From Pseudomonas sp. G2-4 (GTDB lineage Bacteria > Pseudomonadota > Gammaproteobacteria > Pseudomonadales > Pseudomonadaceae): a stretch of DNA of 64,000 nucleotides. How positions within the stretch are numbered: position 1 is the stretch's first letter; every line of letters begins with the position of its first letter. The stretch is from NCBI RefSeq assembly GCF_030064125.1, contig NZ_CP125957.1, positions 4,340,001-4,404,000 of the forward strand. Direction: 5' to 3'. Shown piece after piece: positions 18,911 to 28,743 of the stretch. The notes beneath the pieces are model-generated. The model made no database searches, had not been told where the DNA came from, and saw only the letters and a list, made by a program, of their open reading frames with translations. A program made the position numbers and the translations under genes.

Positions 18911-18911
18911 T

Positions 18912-19541
18912 TCATTCCGGCCAATGCTGCGACAGGATCGGCGCAACGCGCGGATGGCGATCGATGCGCTCCAGCAGCCCATGAAACGCCGGACGGGCAC
19001 TTAACATCGCTTCGCGCGTGCCTTGCCACTGAGTGATCACGGCGGCCAGGATGTCCAGCGCGCCCGGCTCGGCGCCGCTGAGAAACGGCCGGGCCGGGAA
19101 TTGGTCGGCAAACAGCGCCCAGTTGCGATACAGCCGTTGCCGGGTACCGCAGACCAATTGCTGCCGAGTCGCTTCGTCCGCATCCTCCAGCCAGCGTTCC
19201 GGAAAGTCGATGATGCCGATGGGCGTATAGCAATGGGCGACGATATAGACCAGGCCCCGTATGGCTTGCGCGCGATGCCCAGGATCTTCCGGTAGCAACT
19301 TCGACTGTGGAAAGGACAGCCCCAGGTGAATCAAAATGGCTGCGGTTTCCGTCAGCACCGAGCCGTCCGGCAATTGCAGAGTCGGGACCAGCTTCTGAGG
19401 GTTCAGCGCCTCGAGTTCCTTCGCCGCAGCACTGTCCTCGGTCGAATACGCGTCGACCCGGCGGTACGCCACGTCGCACAGGCTCAGGGCAATCTCCACC
19501 GCCGAAGAGCCGGACTGGCTGTGGCCGAATAACTGATACAT
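18912..19541 (-). CDS. Glutathione S-transferase family protein
   Basis: 209 residues from the ATG at 19541 with GGAGG upstream. The N-terminal thioredoxin-like domain reads MYQLFGHSQSGSSAVEIALSL, with KLVPTLQLPDGSVLTETAAILIHL providing the cis-Pro and the Ser/Glu glutathione contacts. The C-terminal helical domain includes PFLSGAEPGALDILAAVITQW. It is a cytoplasmic enzyme of unknown substrate. It converges on pqiC with a single base between the stops. Confidence 0.88.
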   Translation of the reverse strand: MYQLFGHSQSGSSAVEIALSLCDVAYRRVDAYSTEDSAAAKELEALNPQKLVPTLQLPDGSVLTETAAILIHLGLSFPQSKLLPEDPGHRAQAIRGLVYIVAHCYTPIGIIDFPERWLEDADEATRQQLVCGTRQRLYRNWALFADQFPARPFLSGAEPGALDILAAVITQWQGTREAMLSARPAFHGLLERIDRHPRVAPILSQHWPE

Positions 19542-19764
19542 GAGCTTGCCTCCTGCTGGGTATTGAGCCCGGTAGAACCCGCGAATCCATCGGTGTTCCA
19601 CTGGGCGGACGACACGCACCTTTCGCTATCACGCTAACCGAAGGTCAGTGAACGAGCTATCACTGCCGTCGATGTTCACCATCATGCCAATGAAGTTCTC
19701 TTGATGATTGCCCGGCGCAACAATGGCCCCACACCAACCCACTGCACCCCCGGAGCACACCATC

Positions 19765-20199
19765 ATGAAACGCCAAATCATCCTCAGCTTCGCTTTCTCT
19801 GTACTGGCCGCCAACGTATTCGCCGCCTCCTCCCAACCGGTCGTTGCCGAGGGTGGCTCTGATCGACTGATTGAAAATCGCGTTGCCGAAGGCGGTGCTG
19901 ATCGTCTGCTGGATCGTCGTGTCGCCGAAGGTGGCTCTGATCGCCTGATCGAAAACCGCGTTGCCGAAGGCGGTGCTGAACGTCTGCTGGAACGTCGCGT
20001 TGCTGAAGGTGGTTCCGATCGACTGATTGAAAATCGCGTTGCCGAAGGCGGTGCTGATCGTCTGCTTGAACGTCGTGTAGCCGAAGGCGGCTCTGATCGC
20101 CTGATCGAAAACCGCGTCGCTGAAGGCGGTGCTGAGCGTCTGCTGGATCGTCGCGTTGCTGAGGGCGGCTCTGATCGCCTGATCGAAAACCGCGCATGA
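19765..20199 (+). CDS. Secreted protein made of nine tandem 13-residue repeats
   Basis: 144 residues. A signal peptide spans 1-20 (MKRQIILSFAFSVLAANVFA). From residue 27 to 143 the protein is nothing but nine 13-residue units. Units of type VAEGGSDRLIENR (odd) and VAEGGA(D/E)RLL(D/E)RR (even) alternate strictly, so the real period is 26 residues (78 bp). Every unit carries about three acidic and two or three basic residues around a Leu-Leu/Ile pair. The units differ at many silent codon positions, so the protein pattern looks conserved rather than freshly duplicated. I have a vague memory of similar Pseudomonas proteins annotated 'phage infection protein', which I would not rely on. Function unknown. 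Confidence 0.85.
   Translation: MKRQIILSFAFSVLAANVFAASSQPVVAEGGSDRLIENRVAEGGADRLLDRRVAEGGSDRLIENRVAEGGAERLLERRVAEGGSDRLIENRVAEGGADRLLERRVAEGGSDRLIENRVAEGGAERLLDRRVAEGGSDRLIENRA
19843..20193 (+). repeat. 39-bp tandem repeat, nine units (78-bp superperiod)
   Basis: Coding tandem array inside the gene at 19765. Each unit is 39 bases, and adjacent units fall into two classes that alternate. The third codon positions vary from unit to unit. Confidence 0.9.
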
Positions 20200-20235
20200 G
20201 TTGCTTGACCGCAACAAATGATCGGCAATACACCC

Positions 20236-20367
20236 TGTGGCGAGGGAGCTTGCTCCCGCTCGGCTGCGAAGCAGTCGAAAACCGGCGGGTGCGGTGTGTC
20301 TGATGCTCCGCATTTGGCAGGTTTTGGGGCCGCTTCGCAGCCCAGCGGGAGCAAGCTCCCTCGCCAC
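20236..20367. repeat. REP doublet (GGGAGCTTGCTCCC family)
   Basis: Inverted REP copies at 20236-20275 and 20328-20367 lie between the convergent repeat-protein gene and the DUF1615 gene. Confidence 0.8.
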
Positions 20368-20439
20368 GGGTTTGTCGATTGCCTTAAGTGAACAGCATTA
20401 GGCCTCATCCGCCGGTTTTTCTCATGCCCCAACGTCTGG

Positions 20440-21534
20440 CTATCGCCCCGACGCCCGCGTCATGCATCGCTGATAACGCTCATCCACCCGCTTGGCAAAC
20501 CACGCTGTGGTCAACTTGCGCGTGATTTTCGGACTCTTGAGCACGATTCCCGGCAATACGGCCCGCGGCAACGGCTTGCCCTCGGCCTGTTCAGCCAATT
20601 CGAACACACGCTTGTAGAGCTTGCTGTCTTCAAACGCCAGGCTATCGCCCTGCTCCAACTGATTGCGAATGGTCGGATTGCGCATGCCCATCGATTTGCC
20701 CAGCGTGCGCACTGCCAGCTCCGTACTGCCCGGCATGATTGAATCATGCATGATCAAATCCCCGTCCAGCGCCAGGGGAATACCCGACGCCCGACTCACC
20801 GCATGCTGGAAAGCCGCGTTGCGACTGGCGTACCACCCGGCATTGAAATCGGCGAAACGATACAGCGGCTCGGTGTAGCTCACCGGATAGCCCAGCAAAT
20901 GCGCGATACCGAAGTACATCCCCCCGCGACGACTGAACACTTCCCGACGAATAGAGCCGTCCACCGCGTAGGGGTAATCCCGGGCAGTGGCTTGGGCAAA
21001 GGCGATGCTGACCTGCATCGGTCCACCCGTGTGCACCGGATTGAAACCGCCAAACAGGGTCTTGCCCAGCGGCACCATGTCGATGAAGTCATCGAAAATC
21101 TCACTCAACTCCTTCTCGCTACGCGCCCCGTTGAGCCGAGCGCTGTAGCTCTTGCCGTTGGGTGAGCGCACCTGCAGCGCGCCGGTGACCAATAGCTCCG
21201 GAATGTGCACTTTCGCCGCACGGCGGTTGATTTCCTGCCGAGCGATCTTGCCCAGCCCCGGCACCGCCGGATCAGCCTGGAACGTCGACTCCTGTTCGGT
21301 CACCGCCAGGACAGCACAGATGTTCTGCGTCGTGGGTGAGATCTGCTGAGCCGCAAAGGCCACATAGATGTCCGTGGCCCAGCCTTCGCGATCCGCAGTC
21401 TTGGCCGGCAACAACCGCACGATCTGCGCCTTGACCTCGGCAGGTTGGCGTTCAGGCTCCTGCGCCTGGCGACTGCCGCAACCGGCCAGAACCAGCAACG
21501 CGGCGAGGCTGATCATCAATCGATTGAGTTGCAT
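20440..21534 (-). CDS. DUF1615 family lipoprotein
   Basis: 364 residues. Lipoprotein signal: LAALLVLAGC, with Cys at 19. The mature protein contains ICAVLAVTEQESTFQADPAVPGLGKIA, which resembles the catalytic Glu region of lysozyme-like transglycosylases, then GPMQVSIAFAQATARDYPY and GGMYFGIAHLLGYP. These are features I associate with the DUF1615 family. A role at the cell wall is plausible but not established. GGAGC precedes the ATG. It is monocistronic. Confidence 0.75.
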   Translation of the reverse strand: MQLNRLMISLAALLVLAGCGSRQAQEPERQPAEVKAQIVRLLPAKTADREGWATDIYVAFAAQQISPTTQNICAVLAVTEQESTFQADPAVPGLGKIARQEINRRAAKVHIPELLVTGALQVRSPNGKSYSARLNGARSEKELSEIFDDFIDMVPLGKTLFGGFNPVHTGGPMQVSIAFAQATARDYPYAVDGSIRREVFSRRGGMYFGIAHLLGYPVSYTEPLYRFADFNAGWYASRNAAFQHAVSRASGIPLALDGDLIMHDSIMPGSTELAVRTLGKSMGMRNPTIRNQLEQGDSLAFEDSKLYKRVFELAEQAEGKPLPRAVLPGIVLKSPKITRKLTTAWFAKRVDERYQRCMTRASGR

Positions 21535-21640
21535 GGTGCTCCATCAGGTTGGTTATTCCCGAGCAACCATACGATCAAAAGCGAGCACGGGCTATGTTCC
21601 GTCGCGCAGAGCAACAAAATGATGCGGGGAGGAAACCCAT

Positions 21641-22424
21641 GTGGGAGCGAGCCTGCTCGCGAAGGCGTCGGCATATTCGACATCAGTGCAAGCTGACACA
21701 CCGATTTCGCGAGCAAGCTCGCTCCCACAGGGGATTGGGGTGGATGTACGTTCTATGGACACCCTCGAAATCCATGTGGGAGCGAGCTTGCTCGCGATGA
21801 CGTCGGCACATTTGACATCAGTGCAAGCTGACACACCGATTTCGCGAGCAAGCTCGCTCCCACAGGGGATTGGGGTGGATGTACGTTCTATGGACACCCT
21901 CGAAACCCATGTGGGAGCGAGCTTGCTCGCGATGACGTCGGCACATTTGACATCAGTGCAAGCTGACACACCGCTATCGCGAGCAAGCTCGCTCCCACAG
22001 GGGATTGGGGTGGATGTACGTTCTATGGACACCCTCGAAATCCATTGTGGGAGCGAGCCTGCTCGCGAAGGCGTCGGCATATTCGACATCAGTGCAAGCT
22101 GACACACCGATTTCGCGAGCAAGCTCGCTCCCACAGGGGATTGGGGTGGATGTACGTTCTATGGACACCCTCGAAATCCATGTGGGAGCGAGCTTGCTCG
22201 CGATGACGTCGGCACATTTGACATCAGTGCAAGCTGACACACCGCTATCGCGAGCAAGCTCGCTCCCACAGGGGATTGGGGTGGATGTACGTTCTATGGA
22301 CACCCTCGAAATCCATGTGGGAGCGAGCCTGCTCGCGAAGGCGTCGGCATATTCGACATCAGTGCAAGCTGACATACCGCTTTCGCGAGCAAGCTCGCTC
22401 CCACAGGGGATTGGGGGTGGATAT
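21641..22424. repeat. Tandem array of REP doublets, 135-bp period, nearly six units
   Basis: Units start at 21641, 21776, 21911, 22047, 22182 and 22317. The first five are 135-136 bases and the sixth is truncated. Each unit holds two inverted REPs (GTGGGAGCGAGC..GCTCGCGA and its partner) plus a spacer with GACATCAGTGCAAGCTGACA and a tail with GGATGTACGTTCTATGGACA. Two classes of left half occur (GCGAAGGCGTCGGCATATTC in units 1, 4, 6; GCGATGACGTCGGCACATTT in 2, 3, 5). The region encodes no credible protein on either strand. Confidence 0.95.
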
Positions 22425-22459
22425 GGATCTTGCGTCAGACCGCATTCCCTGACGCTGGA

Positions 22460-23434
22460 TCAGATCCCACTCAACGCCAAATCCATCGCAAAGTAAGTAA
22501 AGATCAGGTCCGCACCCGCCCGCTTGATCGCACCAAGACTTTCGCGCACCACGCGGGCTTCGTCGATGGCGCCGGCCTGGGCGGCGAATTTGATCATCGC
22601 GTATTCGCCGCTGACCTGATAGGCCGACAGCGGCAGGTTCGAAGCCTGGCGAATGTCGCGGATGATATCGAGGTAGGCACCGGCCGGTTTGACCATCAGC
22701 GCATCGGCGCCTTCCTGCTCATCAAGCAAGGACTCGCGCAGGGCTTCGCGACGGTTCATCGGGTTCATCTGATAGCTTTTGCGGTCGCCTTTCAAGGCAC
22801 TGCCGCCAGCCTCGCGAAACGGACCATAAAGCGCCGAGGCGAACTTGGTGGAATAGGCCATGATTGCCGTCTGGCTGAAGCCCGCTTCGTCCAGGGCCCT
22901 GCGAATCGCCTGGACCTGACCGTCCATGGCCGCGGACGGCGCGATCACATCGGCACCGGCACGGGCCGCTGCCACGGCTTGCTTGCCCAGGTTGAGCAAG
23001 GTCCGGTCATTGTCCACTTCATGCCCGTGGAGTACGCCGCAATGACCATGATCGGTGTACTCGCAGAAGCACGTGTCGGACATCACGATCATTTCCGGCA
23101 CCGCGTCCTTGCAGATCCCGGCCATGCGCGACACCAGGCCGCGCTCGCTCCAGGTGTCGCTACCGTCGCTGTTCAGATGATGGGACACACCAAAGGTCAT
23201 GACGGACTTGATGCCGGCTCGGGCATAGCGCTCGATCTCGCCAGCCAGTTTCGATTCAGGGATGCGCGCCACGCCTGGCATGCTCTTGATCGGCACGAAA
23301 TCATCGATCTCTTCTTCGACGAAAATCGGCAGAACCAGGTCGTTCAAGGTGAACTCGGTTTCCTGGAACAGGCTGCGCAGGCTCGCATTGCGACGCAGAC
23401 GGCGTGGACGTGCTTCGGGGAACTGGCTGGACAT
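22460..23434 (-). CDS. hemB: Delta-aminolevulinic acid dehydratase (porphobilinogen synthase), zinc-type
   Basis: 324 residues. It joins two 5-aminolevulinate molecules into porphobilinogen, the second common step of heme, siroheme and cobalamin synthesis. The Schiff-base lysines are K197 (AYSTKFAS) and K249 ([12 protein letters not shown]). The metal loop [14 protein letters not shown] has three cysteines (122, 124, 132), the zinc-binding form. The well-known P. aeruginosa enzyme instead has the Asp/Ala magnesium-type loop, as I recall it. This suggests a second hemB elsewhere in this genome. AGGAG precedes the ATG. The upstream neighbour in the same direction is the PhzF-like gene, about 115 bases away. 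Confidence 0.95.
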   Translation of the reverse strand: MSSQFPEARPRRLRRNASLRSLFQETEFTLNDLVLPIFVEEEIDDFVPIKSMPGVARIPESKLAGEIERYARAGIKSVMTFGVSHHLNSDGSDTWSERGLVSRMAGICKDAVPEMIVMSDTCFCEYTDHGHCGVLHGHEVDNDRTLLNLGKQAVAAARAGADVIAPSAAMDGQVQAIRRALDEAGFSQTAIMAYSTKFASALYGPFREAGGSALKGDRKSYQMNPMNRREALRESLLDEQEGADALMVKPAGAYLDIIRDIRQASNLPLSAYQVSGEYAMIKFAAQAGAIDEARVVRESLGAIKRAGADLIFTYFAMDLALSGI

Positions 23435-23549
23435 GGGACTCCTGAGGTAAACGGGTGCTCGATCACAGGGGGCAAAGCTTATGCCCTGGTCGGCCAGGGC
23501 ACAAACGCGGGCTTGAAAACAGAGTGTTACCCGCCGGGCAATAATCCCC

Positions 23550-24407
23550 TCACAAGGTCAGCGAGCCATTGATGCAAGTCACCACTGCGCCGCCAATCCA
23601 GACCTCCTCCCCCAACTGCTCGACATGAATGCGCCCGGCCCGGCCCATCGTCAGCCCCTGGCTGACCACATAGGACGTCGGCGCCAAACCCTTGGCCAGC
23701 ATCCACTGGGCGAGCCCGGCGTTCAGGCTGCCGGTGGCGGGATCCTCCGGCATGCCGTCACCGGCAATGAAACCGCGCACCTCAAATTGCGCCTCATCGC
23801 CATCCACCGCCGGATCCCACGGTGCAATCACGCCCACGGCCAGATCCAGCAACTGATGATAATCGGGCTTGAGTGCCAACACTTGCTGGCGATCCTTGAG
23901 CATCAAGGCCAGCCAACCGGCACCGTTATCAACCCATTGCGCCGCGACAATCGCCTCGGCCGCCAACCCAAGCCCCCGGCGCACCCGCTCCAGCAGGTCG
24001 GATTCCAGCGCACCGGACTTGAGCAAGGGCGGTGCCAGGAACGCCAATCCATAATCGCTGCGGCGGATCCTGACCAGGCCGACGCCACACTCCTGCACGA
24101 TCTCCAGCCCTTTCGGCACACCGCCGGCTTCGAGCCAGGCGTGACAACTGCCCAACGTCGGATGACCGGCAAACGGCAACTCGGTCGACGTGGTGAAAAT
24201 TCGCACCCGGTAATCGGCCTCCGGATACCGAGGCTCCAGCAGAAACGCGGTTTCGCTGAGGTTGGTCCAGTTGGCGAACGCGACCATGCGCTCATCACTG
24301 ATCTCATCCGCGCCGAGCACCACCGCCAGTGGATTGCCCTTGAGCGGCACGGCGCTGAACACATCCAGTTGCTTGAATTCGAATCGGCTGGCCATCGGGT
24401 CAGTCAT
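23550..24407 (-). CDS. PhzF family isomerase
   Basis: 285 residues. Two-lobed diaminopimelate-epimerase-like fold: [21 protein letters not shown] at the N-terminus, the catalytic Glu in NLSETAFLL, the motif [11 protein letters not shown] near residue 80, and [16 protein letters not shown] near 230. PhzF itself isomerises a phenazine precursor. Most homologues outside phz operons, like this one, have unknown substrates. The start ATG overlaps the stop of the upstream GST gene by four bases, so the two are translationally coupled. Confidence 0.9.
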   Translation of the reverse strand: MTDPMASRFEFKQLDVFSAVPLKGNPLAVVLGADEISDERMVAFANWTNLSETAFLLEPRYPEADYRVRIFTTSTELPFAGHPTLGSCHAWLEAGGVPKGLEIVQECGVGLVRIRRSDYGLAFLAPPLLKSGALESDLLERVRRGLGLAAEAIVAAQWVDNGAGWLALMLKDRQQVLALKPDYHQLLDLAVGVIAPWDPAVDGDEAQFEVRGFIAGDGMPEDPATGSLNAGLAQWMLAKGLAPTSYVVSQGLTMGRAGRIHVEQLGEEVWIGGAVVTCINGSLTL

Positions 24408-25102
24408 TCCGGGATCTTCAGCCCGCGCGCCACGGCCGGTCGCGCCAGGAAGCGCTCCAATACCCGTGTTACATTGGGGAAGTTCTGGATGCCCACCAAA
24501 TCACCGGCCTCATAAAAACCAATCAAGTTGCGCACCCAGGGAAAGGTGGCGATATCGGCGATGGTGTAGCGTTCGCCCATGATCCAGTCCCGCCCTTGCA
24601 GACGACCGTCGAGCACCTTGAGCAGGCGTTTGCTTTCCTCGACATAACGATCGCGAGGCCGCTTGTCCTCATAGTCCTTGCCGGCGAACTTGTTGAAGAA
24701 TCCCAACTGCCCGAACATCGGCCCGATACCGCCCATCTGAAACATCAGCCACTGAATCGTCTCATAGCGCGCCGCCGACTCCTGGGCCAACAACTGGCCG
24801 CTCTTGTCCGCCAGATAAATCAGAATCGCCCCCGACTCGAACAACGCCAACGGCTTATCACCCGGCCCATGAGGGTCGAGAATCGCCGGGATCTTGTTGT
24901 TGGGGTTCAGGGAAAGGAACTCGGGGGACAACTGGTCGTTGCTGGCGAAATCCACTTTGTGGGGTTCATAGGGCAGGCCGATCTCCTCCAGCATGATCGA
25001 GACCTTGACGCCGTTGGGGGTTGGCAGGGAATAGAGCTGGAGCCACTCCGGGAATTGGGCGGGCCATTTTTGGGTGATGGGAAATGAGGTTATATCGGGC
25101 AT
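24404..25102 (-). CDS. Glutathione S-transferase (YfcG-like)
   Basis: 232 residues. LYSLPTPNGVKVSIMLEEIGLPYEPHKVDF is the thioredoxin-like start with the Thr/Asn active-site pair of the nu-class YfcG enzymes. NPNNKIPAILDPHG and LFESGAILIYLADKSG give the glutathione site. The C-terminal domain includes WLMFQMGGIGPMFGQLGFF and TIADIATFPWV. YfcG homologues act as disulfide reductases or peroxide reductases. Coupled to the PhzF-like gene downstream. Confidence 0.9.
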   Translation of the reverse strand: MPDITSFPITQKWPAQFPEWLQLYSLPTPNGVKVSIMLEEIGLPYEPHKVDFASNDQLSPEFLSLNPNNKIPAILDPHGPGDKPLALFESGAILIYLADKSGQLLAQESAARYETIQWLMFQMGGIGPMFGQLGFFNKFAGKDYEDKRPRDRYVEESKRLLKVLDGRLQGRDWIMGERYTIADIATFPWVRNLIGFYEAGDLVGIQNFPNVTRVLERFLARPAVARGLKIPE

Positions 25103-25420
25103 GGGGGCAAGCTCGGAAATTAAGGAAAGACCTGAGAATAATCCAAGACGGTGGGCAGCATCACAAGCGCGTCATGGAATTCACGGCGGCCATTCTTAAT
25201 TCCGCAACATCCTGTCGCTAACATTCGACCAGCCTCCAAGGAAGAGGCCTTACAGTGCACCGGATCAGCCGAGATCGAACCAAAGGGCTTCAGGAGACTC
25301 TGAGCAGTGCCCCTGAAAGAATCGGCGCGGTATCACGACAAGGAAAACACCCGAGGCCAGGCGCTTCGCGGTGCCAAGGTTTGTCAGCCTGACTCAAGAT
25401 TGCTGAAGAATATTTATTCG
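25103..25420. other. Intergenic region with no recognised feature
   Basis: 318 bases between the divergent GST and histidine-phosphatase genes. An open frame extends upstream of the phosphatase start to about 25307, but it adds a hydrophilic tail before the signal anchor and is unlikely to be used. No REP, operator or RNA fold stood out. Confidence 0.5.
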
Positions 25421-26095
25421 ATGATGAACCCACTGAATTTCGCCAGACGCTTCAACCACCGCTCGTGGCTGATGCTACCGACGCTGCTTGTGGTCTGTGG
25501 ACTGGGCCTATTGCTGGAATCCAGCATCAGCCGCGCCCAGCCAGCCGACGGCACCCAGACCCTGGTGTTCCTGCGTCATGCCGAGAAACCCGTCGGCGGC
25601 CTGGGCCAGCTCAATTGCCAAGGCCTCAACCGCGCCATCGACCTGGCCACCCTGCTGCCGGAAAAATTCGGCAAGGCCGACTACGTCTTCGCGGCCAACC
25701 CTACCCGCAACGTCGAAGAGGGTGAGCTGGACAACTCCTATAGCTATATTCGCCCGCTGGTGACCATCAGCCCCAGTGCCATCAAGCTTGGGCTGCCGGT
25801 GAACATCAATTATTCGGCCAACGACACCAGCGACCTGGCTGACGAATTGCTCCACGACAAGTACCACGACTCCACCATCTATACCGCCTGGTCCAATGGC
25901 TATTTGCCGGAGCTGATCAACAAGGTCGCCGAAGAGGCGGTGGGCGAGGAGCAGGCCATTACCGATGAGTGGGCATCCAACGACTATGATTCGCTGTTCG
26001 TACTGACCCTGACCTGGCATAACGGCAAGGCCAGCCTCACCAGCCAGAGCTACAAGCAAGGTTTGGACAACGGCGAGGTAGCCTGTCCGACATAA
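25421..26095 (+). CDS. Exported histidine phosphatase family protein
   Basis: About 224 residues from the paired ATGs at 25421/25424. A hydrophobic segment (LMLPTLLVVCGLGLLLESSISRAQ, about 15-38) is a signal peptide or anchor. The phosphohistidine motif is VFLRHAEKP, followed by the GLNRAIDLATLLPEKF helix and a late TLTWHNGK that may supply the second His. The usual RHGE is RHAE here, as in several periplasmic relatives. Substrate unknown. Confidence 0.75.
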   Translation: MMNPLNFARRFNHRSWLMLPTLLVVCGLGLLLESSISRAQPADGTQTLVFLRHAEKPVGGLGQLNCQGLNRAIDLATLLPEKFGKADYVFAANPTRNVEEGELDNSYSYIRPLVTISPSAIKLGLPVNINYSANDTSDLADELLHDKYHDSTIYTAWSNGYLPELINKVAEEAVGEEQAITDEWASNDYDSLFVLTLTWHNGKASLTSQSYKQGLDNGEVACPT

Positions 26096-26113
26096 CCATT
26101 CGGTACTTTCCAC

Positions 26114-26137
26114 TGTGGGAGCAAGCTTGCTCCCACA
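26114..26137. terminator. 24-base perfect palindrome between convergent genes
   Basis: A perfectly self-complementary block of the form TGTGGGAGCAAG and its complement lies between the phosphatase gene and selU. Its arms are REP-like, but there is no loop or tail. It can form a cruciform or a strong RNA hairpin on either strand. A bidirectional terminator role is inference. Confidence 0.5.
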
Positions 26138-26154
26138 TCAATTTTTCTCCCGCA

Positions 26155-27258
26155 TTACCCGCCCCGCAGCGCTCGCTCCCGCAGATACTCCAACACCGCC
26201 GCCTGCTCCCCCGAGAACTCGATCCGCAAGCCCTTCTTTTCCCGTTGGAACACATACATCGGGTCGTAGTATTCACGCAGCAAGCCTTCGATCCAGGCGC
26301 GATGCAAGTCGACAGCACCGCTATCGGCCTGCTCGACAAGGGCAGCTTCCATGATCTCCATCAAACGCCGATGACGATCCCCGCCCAGGCGCTTGTGAAT
26401 GTTGTTCAGGCTCGCCAGCAATCTTTCGGAAAACAGCGAGAACCCTTCGTCGCCATGGACGGCTATAAATTCGGCGCACAGGTTGATGACGTAATCGCGC
26501 AAAATCCGCTCGACCCGCCGCTCCAGGCTGTCTTCAAGCCAGACCATCGGAACCTGCTGCATGCGCTGGAACAAGGGCAACGGCAAGGCGCAACTGCCGA
26601 CCATGCGGCTTTCATCCTCCAGCACGAATTGTTCGATACCGGCGGCGCGTTTTTTCAGCACATCCACCGCCAGGCGGTTCTCGAAATCGATGTTGGAAGG
26701 CTGCCCGGTGGCGCGTTTGCCAAAGCTTGAGCCGCGATGGTTGGCATAGCCCTCGAGGTCCAGGCTATTGCCCAACTGGGTCAGTACTTCGGTCTTGCCG
26801 GTGCCGGTCATGCCGCCCAACAACACCAGGTCACATTCGCTAACCGCGTGCTCGACGGTGTCCAAGAGGAAGGTGCGCATGGCCTTGTAGCCGCCACCCA
26901 CCCTGGGGTATTCGATCCCCGCTTCGTCCTTGAGCCACTGCTGGACGATCTGCGAACGCAAGCCACCGCGAAAGCAATACAACACACCGTCGGGATGGGT
27001 TTTGGCGAACTCGGCCCAGGCCTGGATACGTTGCGCCTTGATTTCACCGGACACCAGTTGATGGCCCAGGACAATGGCGGCTTGCTGCCCTTGCTGTTTG
27101 TAGCAGGTACCGACGCGTTCCCGCTCGAGGTCGGTCATCAGCGGCAAATTGACCACGCCGGGAAATGCACCCTTGAGAAATTCGACTGGCGCGCGAGTGT
27201 CCATCATCGGCCGGTCGTTGAGGAAGATATCGCGGTAATCGGTGATGTCCTGGGTCAT
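26155..27258 (-). CDS. selU: tRNA 2-selenouridine synthase
   Basis: 367 residues from the ATG at 27258. The N-terminal rhodanese domain carries the catalytic Cys95 in [13 protein letters not shown]-loop follows at GMTGTGKT (149-156). SelU (MnmH/YbbB) replaces sulfur by selenium at the wobble uridine of certain tRNAs through a geranylated intermediate, using selenophosphate from SelD. The start overlaps the selD stop by one base (TGATG), so the two are coupled. Confidence 0.95.
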   Translation of the reverse strand: MTQDITDYRDIFLNDRPMMDTRAPVEFLKGAFPGVVNLPLMTDLERERVGTCYKQQGQQAAIVLGHQLVSGEIKAQRIQAWAEFAKTHPDGVLYCFRGGLRSQIVQQWLKDEAGIEYPRVGGGYKAMRTFLLDTVEHAVSECDLVLLGGMTGTGKTEVLTQLGNSLDLEGYANHRGSSFGKRATGQPSNIDFENRLAVDVLKKRAAGIEQFVLEDESRMVGSCALPLPLFQRMQQVPMVWLEDSLERRVERILRDYVINLCAEFIAVHGDEGFSLFSERLLASLNNIHKRLGGDRHRRLMEIMEAALVEQADSGAVDLHRAWIEGLLREYYDPMYVFQREKKGLRIEFSGEQAAVLEYLRERALRGG

Positions 27259-28292
27259 CAAGACACCTCGACCGCGTAGGTCTGTCGCTCAACCAGCTCG
27301 CCAATCGGCTCCAGCGCCAGGCCCAGTTCAACGGCCACCCGCAGAAACTCACTTTCGCCCTCGGGGGTGACGGCGACCAGCAGGCCGCCGCTGGTCTGCG
27401 GGTCGCACAGCACGCGCTTGTGCAGTTCCTGGACGCGACCGACCTTGCTGGCGTAGCTGTCGTAGTTGCGCAACGTACCGCCCGGCACACAGCCCAGGTC
27501 GAGGTAATACTCGACGCCCGGCAGACGCGGCACCGCGTCGTAGCGGATCCGCGCCGTCACTTGGCTACCATCGGCCATCTCCACCAGGTGCCCGAGCAGG
27601 CCGAAACCGGTGACGTCGGTCATCGCGGTCACACCTTCGAGCTTGCCAAAGCGGCTGCCAGGTTTGTTGAGGGTGCACATCCAGTCGCGAGCCAGGCCAA
27701 CGTCGGCGGCGCGCAGCTTGCCTTTCTTTTCCGCGGTGGTGAGGATGCCGATGCCCAGAGGCTTGGTCAGGTACAGACGGCAACCGGCGGTGGCGGTGTC
27801 GTTGCGTTTCATGTGGCGCTTTTGCACCAGACCCGTGACTGCCAGGCCGAAAATCGGCTCAGGGGCGTCAATCGAATGCCCACCGGCCAGGGGGATGCCC
27901 GCCTCGTCGCATATTGAACGGCCACCGCGAATCACTTCCCGGGCAATTTCCGGGGCCAGCACGTTGACTGGCCAGCCGAGAATCGCAATGGCCATCAGCG
28001 GATCGCCACCCATGGCGTAGATGTCGCTGATGGCATTGGTGGCGGCGATGCGGCCGAAATCGAACGGATCGTCGACAATCGGCATGAAGAAGTCAGTGGT
28101 CGAGACCACCCCGCGCTCCTCGTCGATGGCGTATACCGCCGCATCGTCCCGGGAGGCATTGCCGACCCACAACTTGGGGTCAAGGTTCTGCGCACCGCTG
28201 CCGGCCAGGATCACTTCCAGCACTTGTGGCGAAATCTTGCAGCCGCAACCGGCGCCGTGGCTGTACTGGGTCAGGCGAATCGGCTCGCTCAT
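27258..28292 (-). CDS. selD: Selenide, water dikinase
   Basis: 344 residues from the ATG at 28292, chosen over one six bases upstream because GAGAGG is eight bases before it. It makes selenophosphate from selenide and ATP. The N-terminal [10 protein letters not shown] contains the catalytic Cys16 (cysteine rather than selenocysteine) and Lys19. The PurM-like core shows [33 protein letters not shown] and [18 protein letters not shown]. It is followed by selU, so selenium here at least supports tRNA modification; selenoprotein genes are not visible in the window. Confidence 0.96.
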   Translation of the reverse strand: MSEPIRLTQYSHGAGCGCKISPQVLEVILAGSGAQNLDPKLWVGNASRDDAAVYAIDEERGVVSTTDFFMPIVDDPFDFGRIAATNAISDIYAMGGDPLMAIAILGWPVNVLAPEIAREVIRGGRSICDEAGIPLAGGHSIDAPEPIFGLAVTGLVQKRHMKRNDTATAGCRLYLTKPLGIGILTTAEKKGKLRAADVGLARDWMCTLNKPGSRFGKLEGVTAMTDVTGFGLLGHLVEMADGSQVTARIRYDAVPRLPGVEYYLDLGCVPGGTLRNYDSYASKVGRVQELHKRVLCDPQTSGGLLVAVTPEGESEFLRVAVELGLALEPIGELVERQTYAVEVS

Positions 28293-28456
28293 GGGCATAC
28301 CTCTCGTAAGTCAAGGTGGCCGATTCTACCAGCATCGCCAACGGCTCAGTGTTGCATCGCGATGGGGCTGAGTTGTACAGCTCACCCGATGGAATTTTCA
28401 GCCCCAGGCGGGATCATTTGAACATCAACCGCACGCAACCCATCAGGAGACCGTCG

Positions 28457-28738
28457 ATGCCCCTCGCCCCCGCCGCCGACAGCACCCACCTTGACTACGG
28501 CCTCGACACGATGTTTGGTCGCGAGACTAAAAGCGTCGATTGCCAATTCGATGTCGAACGCCTCGACGCCGACGAACCGCCATGGTTCGCGCTGCACGTG
28601 CTCCCCCCGATCCCAGAGGATCTGGATAAGGCCCAGATCGTGGTGTTCAGCGCCGAAGGCCGGCGTATCAGCGGCATTGTCCGGCGAGCCAAGCGCTTGG
28701 CTGATGACAGCCTGCAATTGGAGGTGGAGCCCGACTGA
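28457..28738 (+). CDS. Small conserved-looking protein of unknown function
   Basis: 93 residues from the ATG at 28457, with CAGGAGA upstream. It is soluble and acidic with no signal. The C-terminal half (DKAQIVVFSAEGRRISGIVRRAKRLADDSLQLEVEP) looks like a small beta barrel. I do not recognise the family. It is divergent from selD and convergent with the DMT pair. Confidence 0.6.
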   Translation: MPLAPAADSTHLDYGLDTMFGRETKSVDCQFDVERLDADEPPWFALHVLPPIPEDLDKAQIVVFSAEGRRISGIVRRAKRLADDSLQLEVEPD

Positions 28739-28743
28739 ACCGT

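Noticed and set aside
21641..22424. CRISPR array
   Set aside because: Regularly spaced repeats prompted the thought, but the 'spacers' are themselves repeats, the unit is 135 bases, and the core is a REP palindrome. No cas gene is present.
21592..22496. Repetitive 'proteins' across the REP array (both strands)
   Set aside because: They arise because a 135-base repeat is divisible by three, so any open unit stays open. There is no ribosome site and the sequence is REP arms throughout.
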